Shown in pieces: positions 1-12,200 of a DNA stretch of 37,412 nt. The notes under the pieces were generated by a model. The model saw only the letters and a program-made list of their open reading frames with translations, was not told the DNA's origin and made no database searches. Within the stretch, counting starts at the first letter, position 1. Every line of letters begins with the position of its first letter. Position numbers and translations under genes: made by a program. Source of the stretch: Strongylocentrotus pallidus (Eukaryota > Echinodermata > Echinoidea > Camarodonta > Strongylocentrotidae); assembly GCA_030265145.1 (NCBI GenBank), contig JARBES010000131.1, positions 20,380,010-20,417,421 of the forward strand, written 5' to 3'.

Positions 1-1183
1 AAAAGCTTTAGGTATTAAAGAAGAATGATAAACATGTATAGCTCTGGACAAAGAGGGAGAGTGAGAGGGGGAGGGGGATTAGGGAGGGAAAGAGAGGGGG
101 AAGGGGATTAGGGAGGAAGAGAAGAAGATATCAAGAGAGACTGATGGAAAGAGGAGACAAACTGAATAATTAAATTATCTACATGTATGATCCAAACCTA
201 TCTTTGGAAAGAGGAAAAAAATAATTATTTTGAGAGATGGGAAGAGAAGAAAGCATAGAAATGTGCATGGACATGATAACTACTACACTGTATATTATAT
301 ATCTTCATTTGAGAGCCAGCATAGTGTTACACATGCAGTATGCAAAGTGTGGTTTAATGAAAGCCCTTCTGGATCTCTGCAGACGATGTCTTATAAGAAC
401 CGTGCCATTACGATATTCTCATGCACCCTTGTGAGTTCTCACTATCAAATGAAAAGGCTTCAGGTTTCATGATTTGCAGACTAAATTGGAAAGGGTTATC
501 TGATATGTGTCTCACACTTGTTGGAGTGGGTTCATGAGCCGGGCAAGCTAATATGAAAAACAACGCCGTTGAAAACCCAGAGTAAGTGCGTAGACCAAGT
601 ATAGCTACTTGGAAAGAAAAGCTTCGATGAGGGTCGCATTTTTGTGCCGTCCTACAGGCAGATATATCGTATATCTGAATTTGAAGTATTACTGAAATAT
701 TATTGGTTATGTGGACTCATACCCTGGGCTGATATTGCCTCTTTATTTCTTTGTTGTTTTGAACATCCCCTTTTTTTCTTCTTAGGGCTCTCAACCCTCT
801 TTTATTTAATTTGTTGTTCTATTTTGAATGTCTGTTTACTTTTTATAACATTCTCGTAACTAAAATAGCTTTAAAGTAGTCACCCGAAGAATCAAAAGTG
901 TTATGAATTGATGCAAAATTCATATTATTGCGAAGGGGAAGCATTACTGATCAAATATAACAACTTCCCTCTTCAAAATATGTTTGGGGCCCGCGGTAAT
1001 CATCTCTCACAAATGTTGATTTGAGATCCACATTTTTTGCCTTCAGCGGTCCTCCGTAGAGCGTCAAGATTTGTGACGTCACATGCGAGACACAGCTAGC
1101 CACAAAGCATTTTTACGCCTTTCCATGATATTTATATGATTTTTCATGCCGCTTCACTAACGTCTCTTTTGCTCTTTCTCCAG
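1..1183 (+). other. KIF13: Intron upstream of first visible exon
   Basis: No coding exon is visible. It begins with a purine-rich GA/GGGA tract (about 46-145), followed by AT-rich unique sequence. A pyrimidine-rich tract and CCAG acceptor end at 1183. Short ORFs here have no recognisable protein features. Confidence 0.7.
46..145. repeat. Purine-rich low-complexity (GA/GGGA) tract
   Basis: Imperfect GAGAGGGGGAGG repeats with two GGGGATTAGGGAGG blocks. Polypurine strand bias is clear; no function is implied. Confidence 0.8.
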
Positions 1184-1318
1184 AACATAGAGGCTTTGAT
1201 GTCAGAAGGTAACAAGTCCAGGACCGTTGCAGCCACCAACATGAACTCAGAAAGCAGTAGATCACATGCAGTCTTCAACATCACCCTTACACAGACACTC
1301 ACAGATGTAGAATCAGAT
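1184..1318 (+). CDS. KIF13: KIF13 exon 1 of window: motor, switch I
   Basis: Forty-five codons in phase 0, from [14 protein letters not shown] to TLTDVESD. It carries the kinesin switch I signature [13 protein letters not shown], which senses the nucleotide gamma-phosphate. Borders are TTTCTCCAG and GATgtaagt. The P-loop exons lie upstream of the window. Confidence 0.96.
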
Positions 1319-3174
1319 GTAAGTCATACATTTGTCCATTTTGACATTTTGACTGATAATTTGGTACCTTTACTCTACAACTAATAATGAACATAACTGT
1401 TTCTTTAAAAAAAAAAATTACCAGTTTTCCGACCAAAGCACTTGCAGTATCACTATTACCTCGTCAGTTGATTCAGTTACGATTCTGTACTTTCCGTGAG
1501 AAGAACATCACCTAGGCGGATGCTGAAGACAGGAAGACTAGGAGAATGGGCCATTAGGGAAATGAAACATCCACCCCCACAATGTGGAAAAAACAAACGC
1601 TAAACAATGATAATAACTCCCCACTTCACTGGGGAGCATATTGCAGCCTTTTTATGTGCACACACTGTACACATTCTGATAAAATCGTGTTGACTTTGCA
1701 TCCTCCTGGGCACCCATGTAACACCAGCGGGATGTTTGATAAAGCTGTTCGTAAAGTTACGAATGACTTTACGAATGATTTGAATATGAAGAGCCAAATG
1801 GGATGCCCAAAGTTTGTCCTGACATTTTAACAAAGTGTGACAGTACATTGATAAGGTAAGGTTAATCTACATCTGCATATTTAAACTGCTTTAGCTTATG
1901 CAATTAAAAGCATTTGAGAATCCCATTCAGCTCTTCATATTCAAGTAATTTGTAAAGTCATGCGTAACTATGAAACACCACCCTGGGTGGAAAGGAGCCA
2001 TGTAGATTAAATACCTTACTCGAGGACATATTTATAATATATCAGATACTTGCAAGGCACAGTCCCATCAGGAGAAGCTTTCACAAATGTTTCCTTCAGG
2101 AAATGTAGACAGAAAAAGAAAATATTCTTTAAAAATTTGGAAGCTAGTAAACTTCCTGCAAACTTTCCTGCTAAAGGTTAGGAAGTTTCAAACTTCCTGG
2201 TAAAATTGTCATACTTAATAGTGTGGACACATGCTGCTGACACTATGAGAATTGAAAAAATGGTTTTAGTCTACATGTGACTCACTTAAATTAATTTAAG
2301 CCCTCAAAGCCCTCCTCAATAACTGTTACTGGAATTTCTATAGGCCCCTGACCAATGTTGAAAGCCAATATTTTTTCCTGAAGGGATTTTTTGCCACGTC
2401 AGAAAATCCTTTCTGGAATATATAAACCCAGCAATGTCTTAACCTTTGAGATACCTGTTTTAGCAACAGAGAGAATAAGAAATGGCTGAAGGTTTTCCTT
2501 ACAGGCTTGTATTAAGATTTAAAAAATAACATGCTCACTAATGTGGACAATATAAATGCAATTGTTCATGAAATCCTTGTAAAGTTACATTTACATACAT
2601 CATTTACTTTTTAAACTCAAATTCAGAAAATTTTTGAATAAATACTGTAACACCTTCTGTGATGTTTCTTTTATCAACCAAAAGTGGAAAGATATTTAAT
2701 CAGAAACTGCTTTATTGAACCAAATAGAATGCAATCTTCAAGTGTATTTCGTAACTCAAGTGTTTTTTATCTTGATGAATATAATGGAAAACACAGTCAC
2801 AACTGTGCCAACAAAAGTACTAATCATAAACAAGTGCATTTATAATTCCTTGAAACATTTGAACATTTATCACAACATGTGCTTGAGTTTAATGAAAGTT
2901 ATTGAAATGGTATTTGAAGCACGTCTTGAAGTGTTTTGCATCAGTGTGCAAGCAGATAATATGTTCGTCCTTGCCTTTCCTTTTGTTCATGTTTGTCTGT
3001 TCTTGTGGTCTCTTTGTCTTTCTACCAAACACCAATTTCATCTTCATTCACATCATCATCGTCAGGAAGCTAACAATACCATACGAGTGGTAAGCCTTCT
3101 TTCAACTATCACACTATGCTCATGCACTTTGGTCTCTCTCTGCCTCTCTCTGTTTCTTTATGTCTGTCTGTCTA

Positions 3175-3223
<49 letters not shown>

Positions 3224-6200
3224 CTCAATCTCAATCTCTCAGTCTCTCTATCCCAGCCCCACCCCACTTCCCCCTCTTTCCCTCTCTTCTCCTTGCCTCC
3301 CTCTTGTGTCTCCCCCTCTTTTCTCTGCCCCCCCCCTCTAATTTCTCTTTCCCTTCCTCCTTTTTCTGTCTCCCCTCCCCCTAAAACCTATCTTCCTCTC
3401 TCTCTTTTCTCATCTCTATTTCTCTTTTCTCCTCCCCTCTCTCCCTCTCTATCCCTCTCCCTATCATTTGTCTTATTTCCTACTCTCTTCTTTTGTGTCT
3501 ATCTTTTTACATGTATATATGAACTTGGCTTCTATTGTTTATTTTAATTCTTTATTTTTAAACTCTTCTTGCTTTTTTGTTGTTGTAACTTAAGGAATTA
3601 TTTTTGTTTTCTCCTTTTTGGGGGTTCCTTTTTGTCCTTGTGGTTTGTTCCTTCTTGCTCCTTTCTGTACTCTCCTCCTGAATTCTGCCTTTTTCTCTCT
3701 GTTCTCGTTGGGGTCTCTTTGATGTTTTTGTATGTACCCTTTACCATCTCATCAACTTTTGATTGAAACCCTTCTGAATGGAGAACTGCCGGATAGAAGC
3801 ATGTTTTCATTAAAATCATTATTTATCTTTCCCATGTTTGCTCCTGCTAGGAATGCCCTCATATCCTTTAAAAAAATCATACTGCACCTTAATGATCCCC
3901 TCCGAGGTATTCTGTTAGCACTGTCTTGCATCAGTGAGATGGTTGCATAGCCAAAAGACAATAACAACACCCATGAGAAAAATGAACATTCCCTTGTACA
4001 TGTACATGTACATGTATGTGCATATTCACCCAAGTGCTTTTCTTTTTCTTATTCACTTCTTCTTCTTTTTTCTTCATTTTTGTGCTGCTTGTCTTTTTAT
4101 AAAGACTGTTTTTCGGAACATGATCCTAACTTCTAAAATAATTGTTCTCCTTTTTACATACGACCGGCAGCCATTAACAAACTTATTTTGTATAGCTTTC
4201 ACTTGTTACGAAAATTGTGATCATTTTCTTTTGTTATTAGTTGATTTTTCAATTCTTTTTGTTCAACTGTCATTGTCTTTTTCTTCCTTGTATTGTTGAA
4301 TTTTTGTGAAAGGTATTACTCCTTTTCTCTACATTCTTGTATTTCTTGCATCATTGTATTATCAATTAATTAGTTTTATTCTTTTATTTGCATCCTTAGG
4401 TATCTGGTGAAAAAGTGAGCAAAATCAGCTTGGTTGACCTGGCAGGAAGTGAAAGGGTGCACAAGACAGGGTCATCGGGTGAAAGGTTACGAGAAGGCAG
4501 TAACATCAATAAGTAAGTTGGTCATCCATCTCAAATTGCATAATGTTTTTATTGTAACATGAGCAGTTATGATGAGCCTTAACCAAAAATATATTTCATA
4601 CTTTACTAAACAAAATGGAGAGCTTTGTCAAAGCAAAAGACATCTCTGAGATCCTTTTAAGTTTGAAAATACAAGTAAGACATTAATACATGTATAGAAG
4701 AAGATATCTGCTACACCTCCTGAAAAGAGAGATCAAAGTTTCTTTCTTCTTGAAAAAAGAATTATCATGTCCCTTCCATTTTAACCATTTATACGATACA
4801 TGTGTATTTTCAATGTTCATGCATGCATTGCAGCCAATTCATTTTTGCCAGTGTGTTGCTGAGACGATATTATGTCAAGAACCGTGCCAAAACCTATGGG
4901 TCACGAAAATGTATGTTCTGTAATTATGGAGGTAAATTTAAATGTCTCACATAGTCATTCAGGACTTTGCAAATGAATGTTGACAAATATGTAATGTTAT
5001 AATTAGTACATGTATATTACATGTATGCTATATTCATCCACAACATGTTTATATCAATATCACATTACTTTACAGATCTTTAACAACGCTAGGCCTAGTC
5101 ATCTCTCATCTAGCAGACCAATCGTCGGGGAAGAAGAAGAATAATTTTGTGCCTTACAGAGATTCAGTACTAACATGGCTCCTAAAGGTATTTGATATAT
5201 ATATATTATGGGTGATTTAATGGGTGGCAGTAGCACCTTCATGTATGTTGGGTGTGAGCTGTTTGGGAAGAAAAGTCAAAGACTTGAACTTTGTTTCATG
5301 TAACCGTCATAAGTACACGTTCACCAACGTCCCATTGGAACACATGTTGAATTTTAAACACATATTTCAATGGGTTGTCAGGGAACTTGTAAATGTACTT
5401 GACTTGACGGTTTTGTGGAACACCCTATAGCTTTAAAAGAGGTGCAGTGTTAACATGGCTCCATAGCCTAGATTATGGGTTACTAGTATAATATTATAGG
5501 ATTTGGTTACTGAAAGTCAAGTGGTCTGTGTCCCCTAGAAACTGTGTTTCAAAACAGCAGGTGAAGAAATATTCAGAATAAGAGGATTTAGAAATTGATT
5601 TTTTTTTTTTTTGTTAGAACCCGGTGAACATACAACATTTGTAGATATAACATCAGCATTCCAAGTACAAAGTACAGTATGCATTGAACATATGAAAAAT
5701 TAAAATCATTTCTTTTCAATATGTACCACTTGTATATTAATCAAACAGTGTTCACTATATTTCGAAGTTTGAACCACACAAAATTAAAGTTTAAATGTAT
5801 TTTTGTTGCAGGAAAGGTCATGATATTAAAATCATTTCCTTTCTTTTCATTTCTTTTTACACTATCCGTGTATTTACCATACAATCTGGTCATATTTTTC
5901 AAGGTTTTCAACAATAAATACTGAACTCTATATGTATTTTCAATGCAGGAATGCCTGGGAGGAAACAGTAAAACAGTCATGATTGCAACAGTGAGCCCTG
6001 CAGCTGATAACTACGAGGAATCATTATCAACGTTACGGTATGCAGACAGAGCAAAGAGAATCGTCAACCATGCTGTTATCAATGAAGATCCAAATGCAAA
6101 GGTAATGCTTTTAGAAGCTTTAATGCTTTTATGTCAATTAAAATTGATTTGTTTTTACAGAGGAAATTTGAAGAAATGTTTCCAAGAGAAACCCTATTTT

Positions 6201-9200
6201 TTGAGCGGATGAGCAGATGGGTTCCTGGACAAATGTTTTACGCATATACATGTATCTACATGTATGTTAACAGATTTTCATATAGTATCTTTATCCTGCT
6301 CATGTCATTTGAACTTTTCCATGCCATGGCTGCAAATCCCACCCAAGAACTATCATTGAAGTGTTTGTGTTTGCTTTAAAATATGCCTACATTTTTATTC
6401 CAAATTCATGTATATTTTGTTCCGGATCGAAGATATGATGAGCCCAATTTTGAAATGGAAAGCAATTTGTTGGTCAAAGTTTAATCTCTTGAAAGTTCAT
6501 ATGTGACAATTGTTTACAAACTTTGGTGATTTCCCATCATGTCCCTCTTCTGATTGAGAATATTATTTAATTCTTTTTCACAGATCATCCGAGAACTCAG
6601 GGAAGAGGTAGACATGCTGAAGAAACAACTGAAAGAGGCAGAGGTAAGATTTCTTGTTTGCTTCTTACGTTGCTTAACTAGAAGTTTCTCCAAGATTGTA
6701 GATATTCTAACATTCTCTACTACTACTACTTCTAGGTGGAGTTTACTTGCACTGATTTTACAATTTTTTTCTTCTCCATTTGGTTCTATTCTTCATGATC
6801 TTTGGAAGTTTCTGCCTTGCTAGACAAGAGTCTTTTTCATACTGTTCTATGTAAATCGTGACAGTTCTGAACAGAGATTTGTGTCAGTGATCTACAGAAT
6901 ATCTTCATAAAATGTTATTCATTTACATAAAATACTGCATCATCTAAAGGCTGAAAATTATTATGATCTGTTTGTACTATTTTACATGGTATTGCACACT
7001 CTGTATACAGTTTGATCTTTATATTATTTCCTTAGTATTTCATAACAGTCCTATTTTGAAATTGTTTCTCTATATTTTATTTCTTAGAGATTGATCTTTA
7101 CATTATTTCCTTAGTATTTCATAACAATTCTATTAAAAAAAAAAAATTTCCTATCTTTTATTTCTCAGAGTTTGATCTTTAAACTACCAGTAAATATTTT
7201 CTTAGTATTTCATAACAATTCTATTTCAAAATTGCTTTCTCTATCTGTTATTTCTTAGAGTATGAAAGCAGATAGTCTGAAGGATAGACTAGAGGAATCA
7301 GAGATGCTTATGAAAGAGATGTCTCTGAGTTGGGAGGAGAAACTTGTCAACACAGAAAGAATACACAAAGTAAGCTCATGACCTCCTTCAGTAGTGCGAT
7401 ATAAAGTATTTAACTTTGAGTGTTTTTTTTCAACACAATGAGTTACAGTTTGTTCTCCTGGGATGTGGTAAAATTCCAAATGAATGCATGTACAAATCTC
7501 AAATGCAGCCCCTCCCCAAACAAAAAGAGAAGTAAGAGTCTTTGGACATTAAGCCATTCGTCGGTATTACATAGCTGACTTGATATCAAAATGCATTCAG
7601 GTTGCTTTCGGAGGACATTAGATAACTTTCCTCCTTGGGGAAGATCTGGGACCCGTTTCACAAAGCCTCTTTTCAATGACAAATGCAAAAATCAGTGACA
7701 AATCTGCTACTGTCCAATCAGAAGCAGGGATTTCACTAGCTTGTAACAAAAACTGTCATTTGTCACTGATGACAAGTTTTGTGAAATGGTGCCCTGATTT
7801 TTTTTAATAGTAACCCTATTTCTCTTGATTACATTTATATCTGTGGGTGTTTCTAGTTAAGCACTTTGATTCCGATTAAAAACATTGTATTACTATGGAA
7901 AATTATTTCTATCTGTCAGATACTGTGCGAAAATCTTGGCAATTTTTCATTTGGTACTGTCACTAAATGGCTACAATCTGTGTAATGAAATTATCAAGTT
8001 CTGATGAGCAAAAATGTATTTGATTCTGATTGAAAACACTGTAATACCATGGAAAGTTATATTAGTCTGTCTGAAACCATCATTTTGTTGGCAATTTAAC
8101 ATGGGTACAATGCATGTACATATAATGACAATTGTCAGGTGCTAATATGTAAATATGTGTTTGATTTTAGGAGAGGCAAGCTGCTCTAGAACAGATGGGT
8201 ATCTCAGTGCAGACATCAGGGATCAAAGTAGAGAGGAATAAATGTTTCCTGGTCAATCTCAACGCTGACCCTTCACTCAATGAGCTGCTTGTCTACTACC
8301 TCAAGGTAAGAACTGCAGATCTTCACGCTTTTTGCATCCGTGATCTAATCAGGATCTTAAGCCTGTCTGCACTAGTTTAGCCAGGAGGGATTAGACCTCC
8401 CTGCAAGGTCACTGACAGGTGGTTATCTCATCAAATCAGCTCTCAATTAACATAAGAAAAAGGAGACCATGGGGGACCAATGGTCACCGATTAGGCATTG
8501 TTTGCTATATAGAGGACGCAAGTAGCTAGAAGTAGTGCCGTGAGGCTTTAAAGGAACTGGACTAATCTCCAATAAAGTATTTTGTTCTGTATGTGTGGAG
8601 TTTCATGCTGCTCTACAATATTAAAAGTGCAATCAGACAATGGCCCAAACAATGCTGGGAATTCTAAAAGTGGAGGGTATTTTTTTAATTTTTTTTAATA
8701 TTTTTTTTAGATTTTCAACTTTCTTTGTCATATTTTGGATTATAACGTACATAAATGGAGCTGTAAAGGGTCATTTTTTTTAATAATTCAAAGATTTTAC
8801 TTTATTTGTCATATTTTCAATGGAGGATCATAATGTAGGCCTACATGTCTTGTACCTGTTACAAGTGAGTGGCAATTATTGCGCAAAACTTGATTATTAT
8901 TTGATTTTTTTTTTGTTTATTTTTTCTTTCTTACTTTTCTTTGTCTTTATGTAGGATCACAATGTAGCTGGGAGGGCTGACGAGGAGACACAAACAGATA
9001 TCCAGCTAAATGGACTTGGTATCATGCCTAGACATTGTACCATTGATGTAGAGAATGACATAGATGTCTACATCTCGCCATGTGAAAATGCAAAGTAAGA
9101 ATAATTTCATTCAAAGATTTTCTGCTATCTTAAAAAGCTGTCTTGCACTGCAATCTAGTTTCATGTCATCTATTTTAATGTTTGATAGAGTGTATCATTG

Positions 9201-12200
9201 TTTCATTCAAGGAGTCAGAGATTTTAATTTAGTGTATCAGTTTTTTCTTCAGTTTATCCAACTTTTTGTTACTGTGGTAACTTCAGTATATATATTTTGT
9301 TGTTTTCATTCACAAATATCAAAAAAATTATCATCTTTTTCTTTATTCAAATTCTGAAAAACTGTATACATTTTTAACACGTTTGATGAATTTTGAAATC
9401 AGATCATGGTTTATATACACTGTAGTTGGTATACAGCAATGAAAATTACAAGAGAAAACAAAATACATGTATAACCAATTTACACAGATTTGTGTTGCAG
9501 TTTCAAATAACCTTGAAGAAGAAAAAAAGACTGGACATTTTTTGATAGGTTTTATGGGATAAATTCAATCTTGTAATATACTATGATTGATGGATATTAA
9601 CAAGCAATCTGAACATTGGAATTTTAATTAAAAATATAGGAGTGAAATTGACAATATGAATGACAGGTGTGGGGGTGTAATTTACAATCTTATTGATTTG
9701 GAATGTGGGATGAGGGATGGATGTTGTTTATTACAGGAAGGGATGTTCATTACAGGAAAGGTAGTTTGTTACATACTTCTCAAGTCATGACCTCAGTTTT
9801 AAGGAGCTTCACAAAAGTAGTTCATGACCCTGTCTTACAGTTGATATCAATCGCAACTTATTTGCAATTTATATCAATCGCAATTACATAAGAAATAGGA
9901 GACTGCAAACTTGCAATTGATTGGAGGACTTGCTATTGATTTGGATCGATCGCAACTCTTTGTAAGATGGGGCCCAGATGTGTTTCGATCAATCCAATTT
10001 TGAATAGGTTCATTAATATAGTGGGGGAGGTGTAGTGTTAAGCCGAGAGTTTCATTGCGCAATTTTCATGTAAAGTCTATTGTGAGTAATAGCAAAATGT
10101 TATAAACAATTAGCTTAAAATGAAAAATTTGTGTTGACATTGTTTATTATATTTAAAGGATTTAAATGTCCTTTAATCTGATGAATTTTGAAATCTCTGT
10201 TAATTACTTTCTTAAGTACTGTTGTTCTCTTCAAGCTAGCAAGGCTAGTATGGACAATTTTATAAATCATGAATTACAATTCATGTTATCTATGTGTTAT
10301 ACATGGAAAGAATGTGGCTACCTCCTTATAAAGTAAGTAGAGAGGGAGATTATAATGTTTTCATTGTTTTTGTTAGGGTATATGTCAATGGAAGTGCTGT
10401 GACAAGTAAGACATCATTGAGGCATGGAGACAGGATACTTCTAGGCAACTATCATTTCTTCAGGATAAACTGTCCAAGAGCTCCTGGAGTTGGTAAGAAA
10501 TTATGGTTTATATGTGATGGTGTGTGCATTAGATGGATAGATGAATATATAAATGGATGGATGGATGGATAAAGAGGTAAATGGTTGGATGGTAAGATAG
10601 ATGGAGGCTAGAGGGGATGGTGGAGGGAAGAACTGATGGATGGATGGATGATTCGATGGAGAGAGGGTGGGAGCAATGAATAGATTATGAACGTATGAAT
10701 AGATCGATGGAAAGATGGATGAATGGATGGATTAATAGAAAGATGAAGAGATGGATAAATGATTTGATGGAGAGGGTGGGAGCAATGAATAGATTATGAA
10801 CGTATGAATAGATCAATGGAAAGATGGATGGATGGATTGATAGAAAGATGAAAAGATCGATGTGGTGAGGTATGAATAAAGTAGTGGATAGTAAATGGAT
10901 GTATGGATGGGTCAATTATACAAATGGATCTATTGATTGGTGATTAATAGACTGACGAGTAATTGAAGGGTGAATGAATTGTTAAATAGATGACAAGAGC
11001 AAAAGAAGCCAGGCACAGGTCATGCCAAATACTTCATAATAATAATTATTATTATTATTTTGAATTTTGAATTGTTTTTTCTTTCTAGGATCAAGTGGAA
11101 CCACAACCCCTGAGCCTGTGGCCCAGCCAGTGACAGAAAGCTTTGACTTTGATTACGCACAGAATGAAGTCATGATGCAAGAACTGCACAATGGTAAGCG
11201 GCACATTAAACAGAAATAAAATAGTAAATGCATGTCTTGTCAAGTGCCAACTGCTAGTCTACAATTGCAAAATGAAATACTTTCATTAAAAACTATATGG
11301 ATCATTTCTATTGAACTATGATTTGATGAAAGTATAAGTCATAAATTTTACATTTGTACATCTTTAACCATTGATTAATTGTGTTATATTGGGCTGTATG
11401 AAATTCATTAAATGAAGTGTGACCAGGTAAAAGTTGACTTCTGTTTATCAACTTGATTGATAATTGACAGAAAAAATACTAACTTGTATATTTTGATGGC
11501 AAGTAGTTGATTTATATTATTTTCAATTTTTCAATCATTGCCTATAAAACAAATTTGTTTTTACAGCTTTCTCTCTATATATAAAAATCAAACACTCCTA
11601 TTCAAAGTTTTGGCACAGATGGAAATGATTGTGTTTGAGCAACTTCTTTAAAAAGTGGTTTATGTGTCAGTGAGCACTTGGGCCTTAAGAAGTTAAGTCT
11701 ATGTTTCACTAGCCATTGACTTCAATGGGGTGTTGGGTGGAGTTATGTCTTTGTGTTTCCTGGAAAGCCCACATTTTTCTGAACTTTTTGTCTTTGTGTC
11801 ACTGAACCATTGATATGTCCTCTTTCCTCAGACCCTGTACAAGCTGCCATGAAGCTCATAGAAGTCCAGCACCAGAAGGACAAAGATGGCGCCCTTTTCA
11901 AGCAGCGGGAGGCGTACGAGCAGGAGCTGGCCGCACTGAAGCAACAGCTGGTTCCCAAGAACTCCTCAGGTCACCACCAACCCAACAGCAGACAGGAGGA
12001 CAGGAGGATAGAAGATGAAGGAACCCAGAGCCAGAGTGGGGATGGGTCGTCGTTAGGGATAAGGTCGTCGCTAGGGGTGGAGCCTTATGAGGAGTGGAGC
12101 GAAGACAGGTCAGTGGAGATAGATCTTAGGTCATGAAATGTGTGTATACAAGGACATATGTGTAGTTGATAAAAGATGTATTCACATTAAGATGGGTAAT

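Larger units (their letters stand above)
1319..4399 (+). other. KIF13: Intron 1
   Basis: A 3.1-kb intron. It contains a MITE-like fragment near 1730-1790, a long pyrimidine-rich region with a (TC)n core at about 3130-3480, and an ACATGT-rich stretch near 3995-4020. Long open frames over the CT tract are compositional. Confidence 0.85.
7370..8170 (+). other. KIF13: Intron 6
   Basis: Holds a MITE (7648-7794) and a diverged direct repeat (7865 and 8019 units). Confidence 0.8.

Noticed and set aside
1-1183. Promoter or first exon upstream of 1184
   Set aside because: The exon at 1184 starts mid-motor with a splice acceptor; the gene start is outside the window.
2715-3547. Long overlapping open frames (up to 208 codons) rich in Leu/Ser/Pro
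   Set aside because: They run through a TC microsatellite and polypyrimidine tract in intron 1; composition explains the openness and there is no domain.
3995-4020. ACATGT palindrome cluster as a binding site
   Set aside because: The word is scattered through nearly all introns here and is a genome-wide composition feature.
10520-10940. CRISPR-like or regulatory array
   Set aside because: Units are contiguous GATG/GATA minisatellite with no unique spacers.
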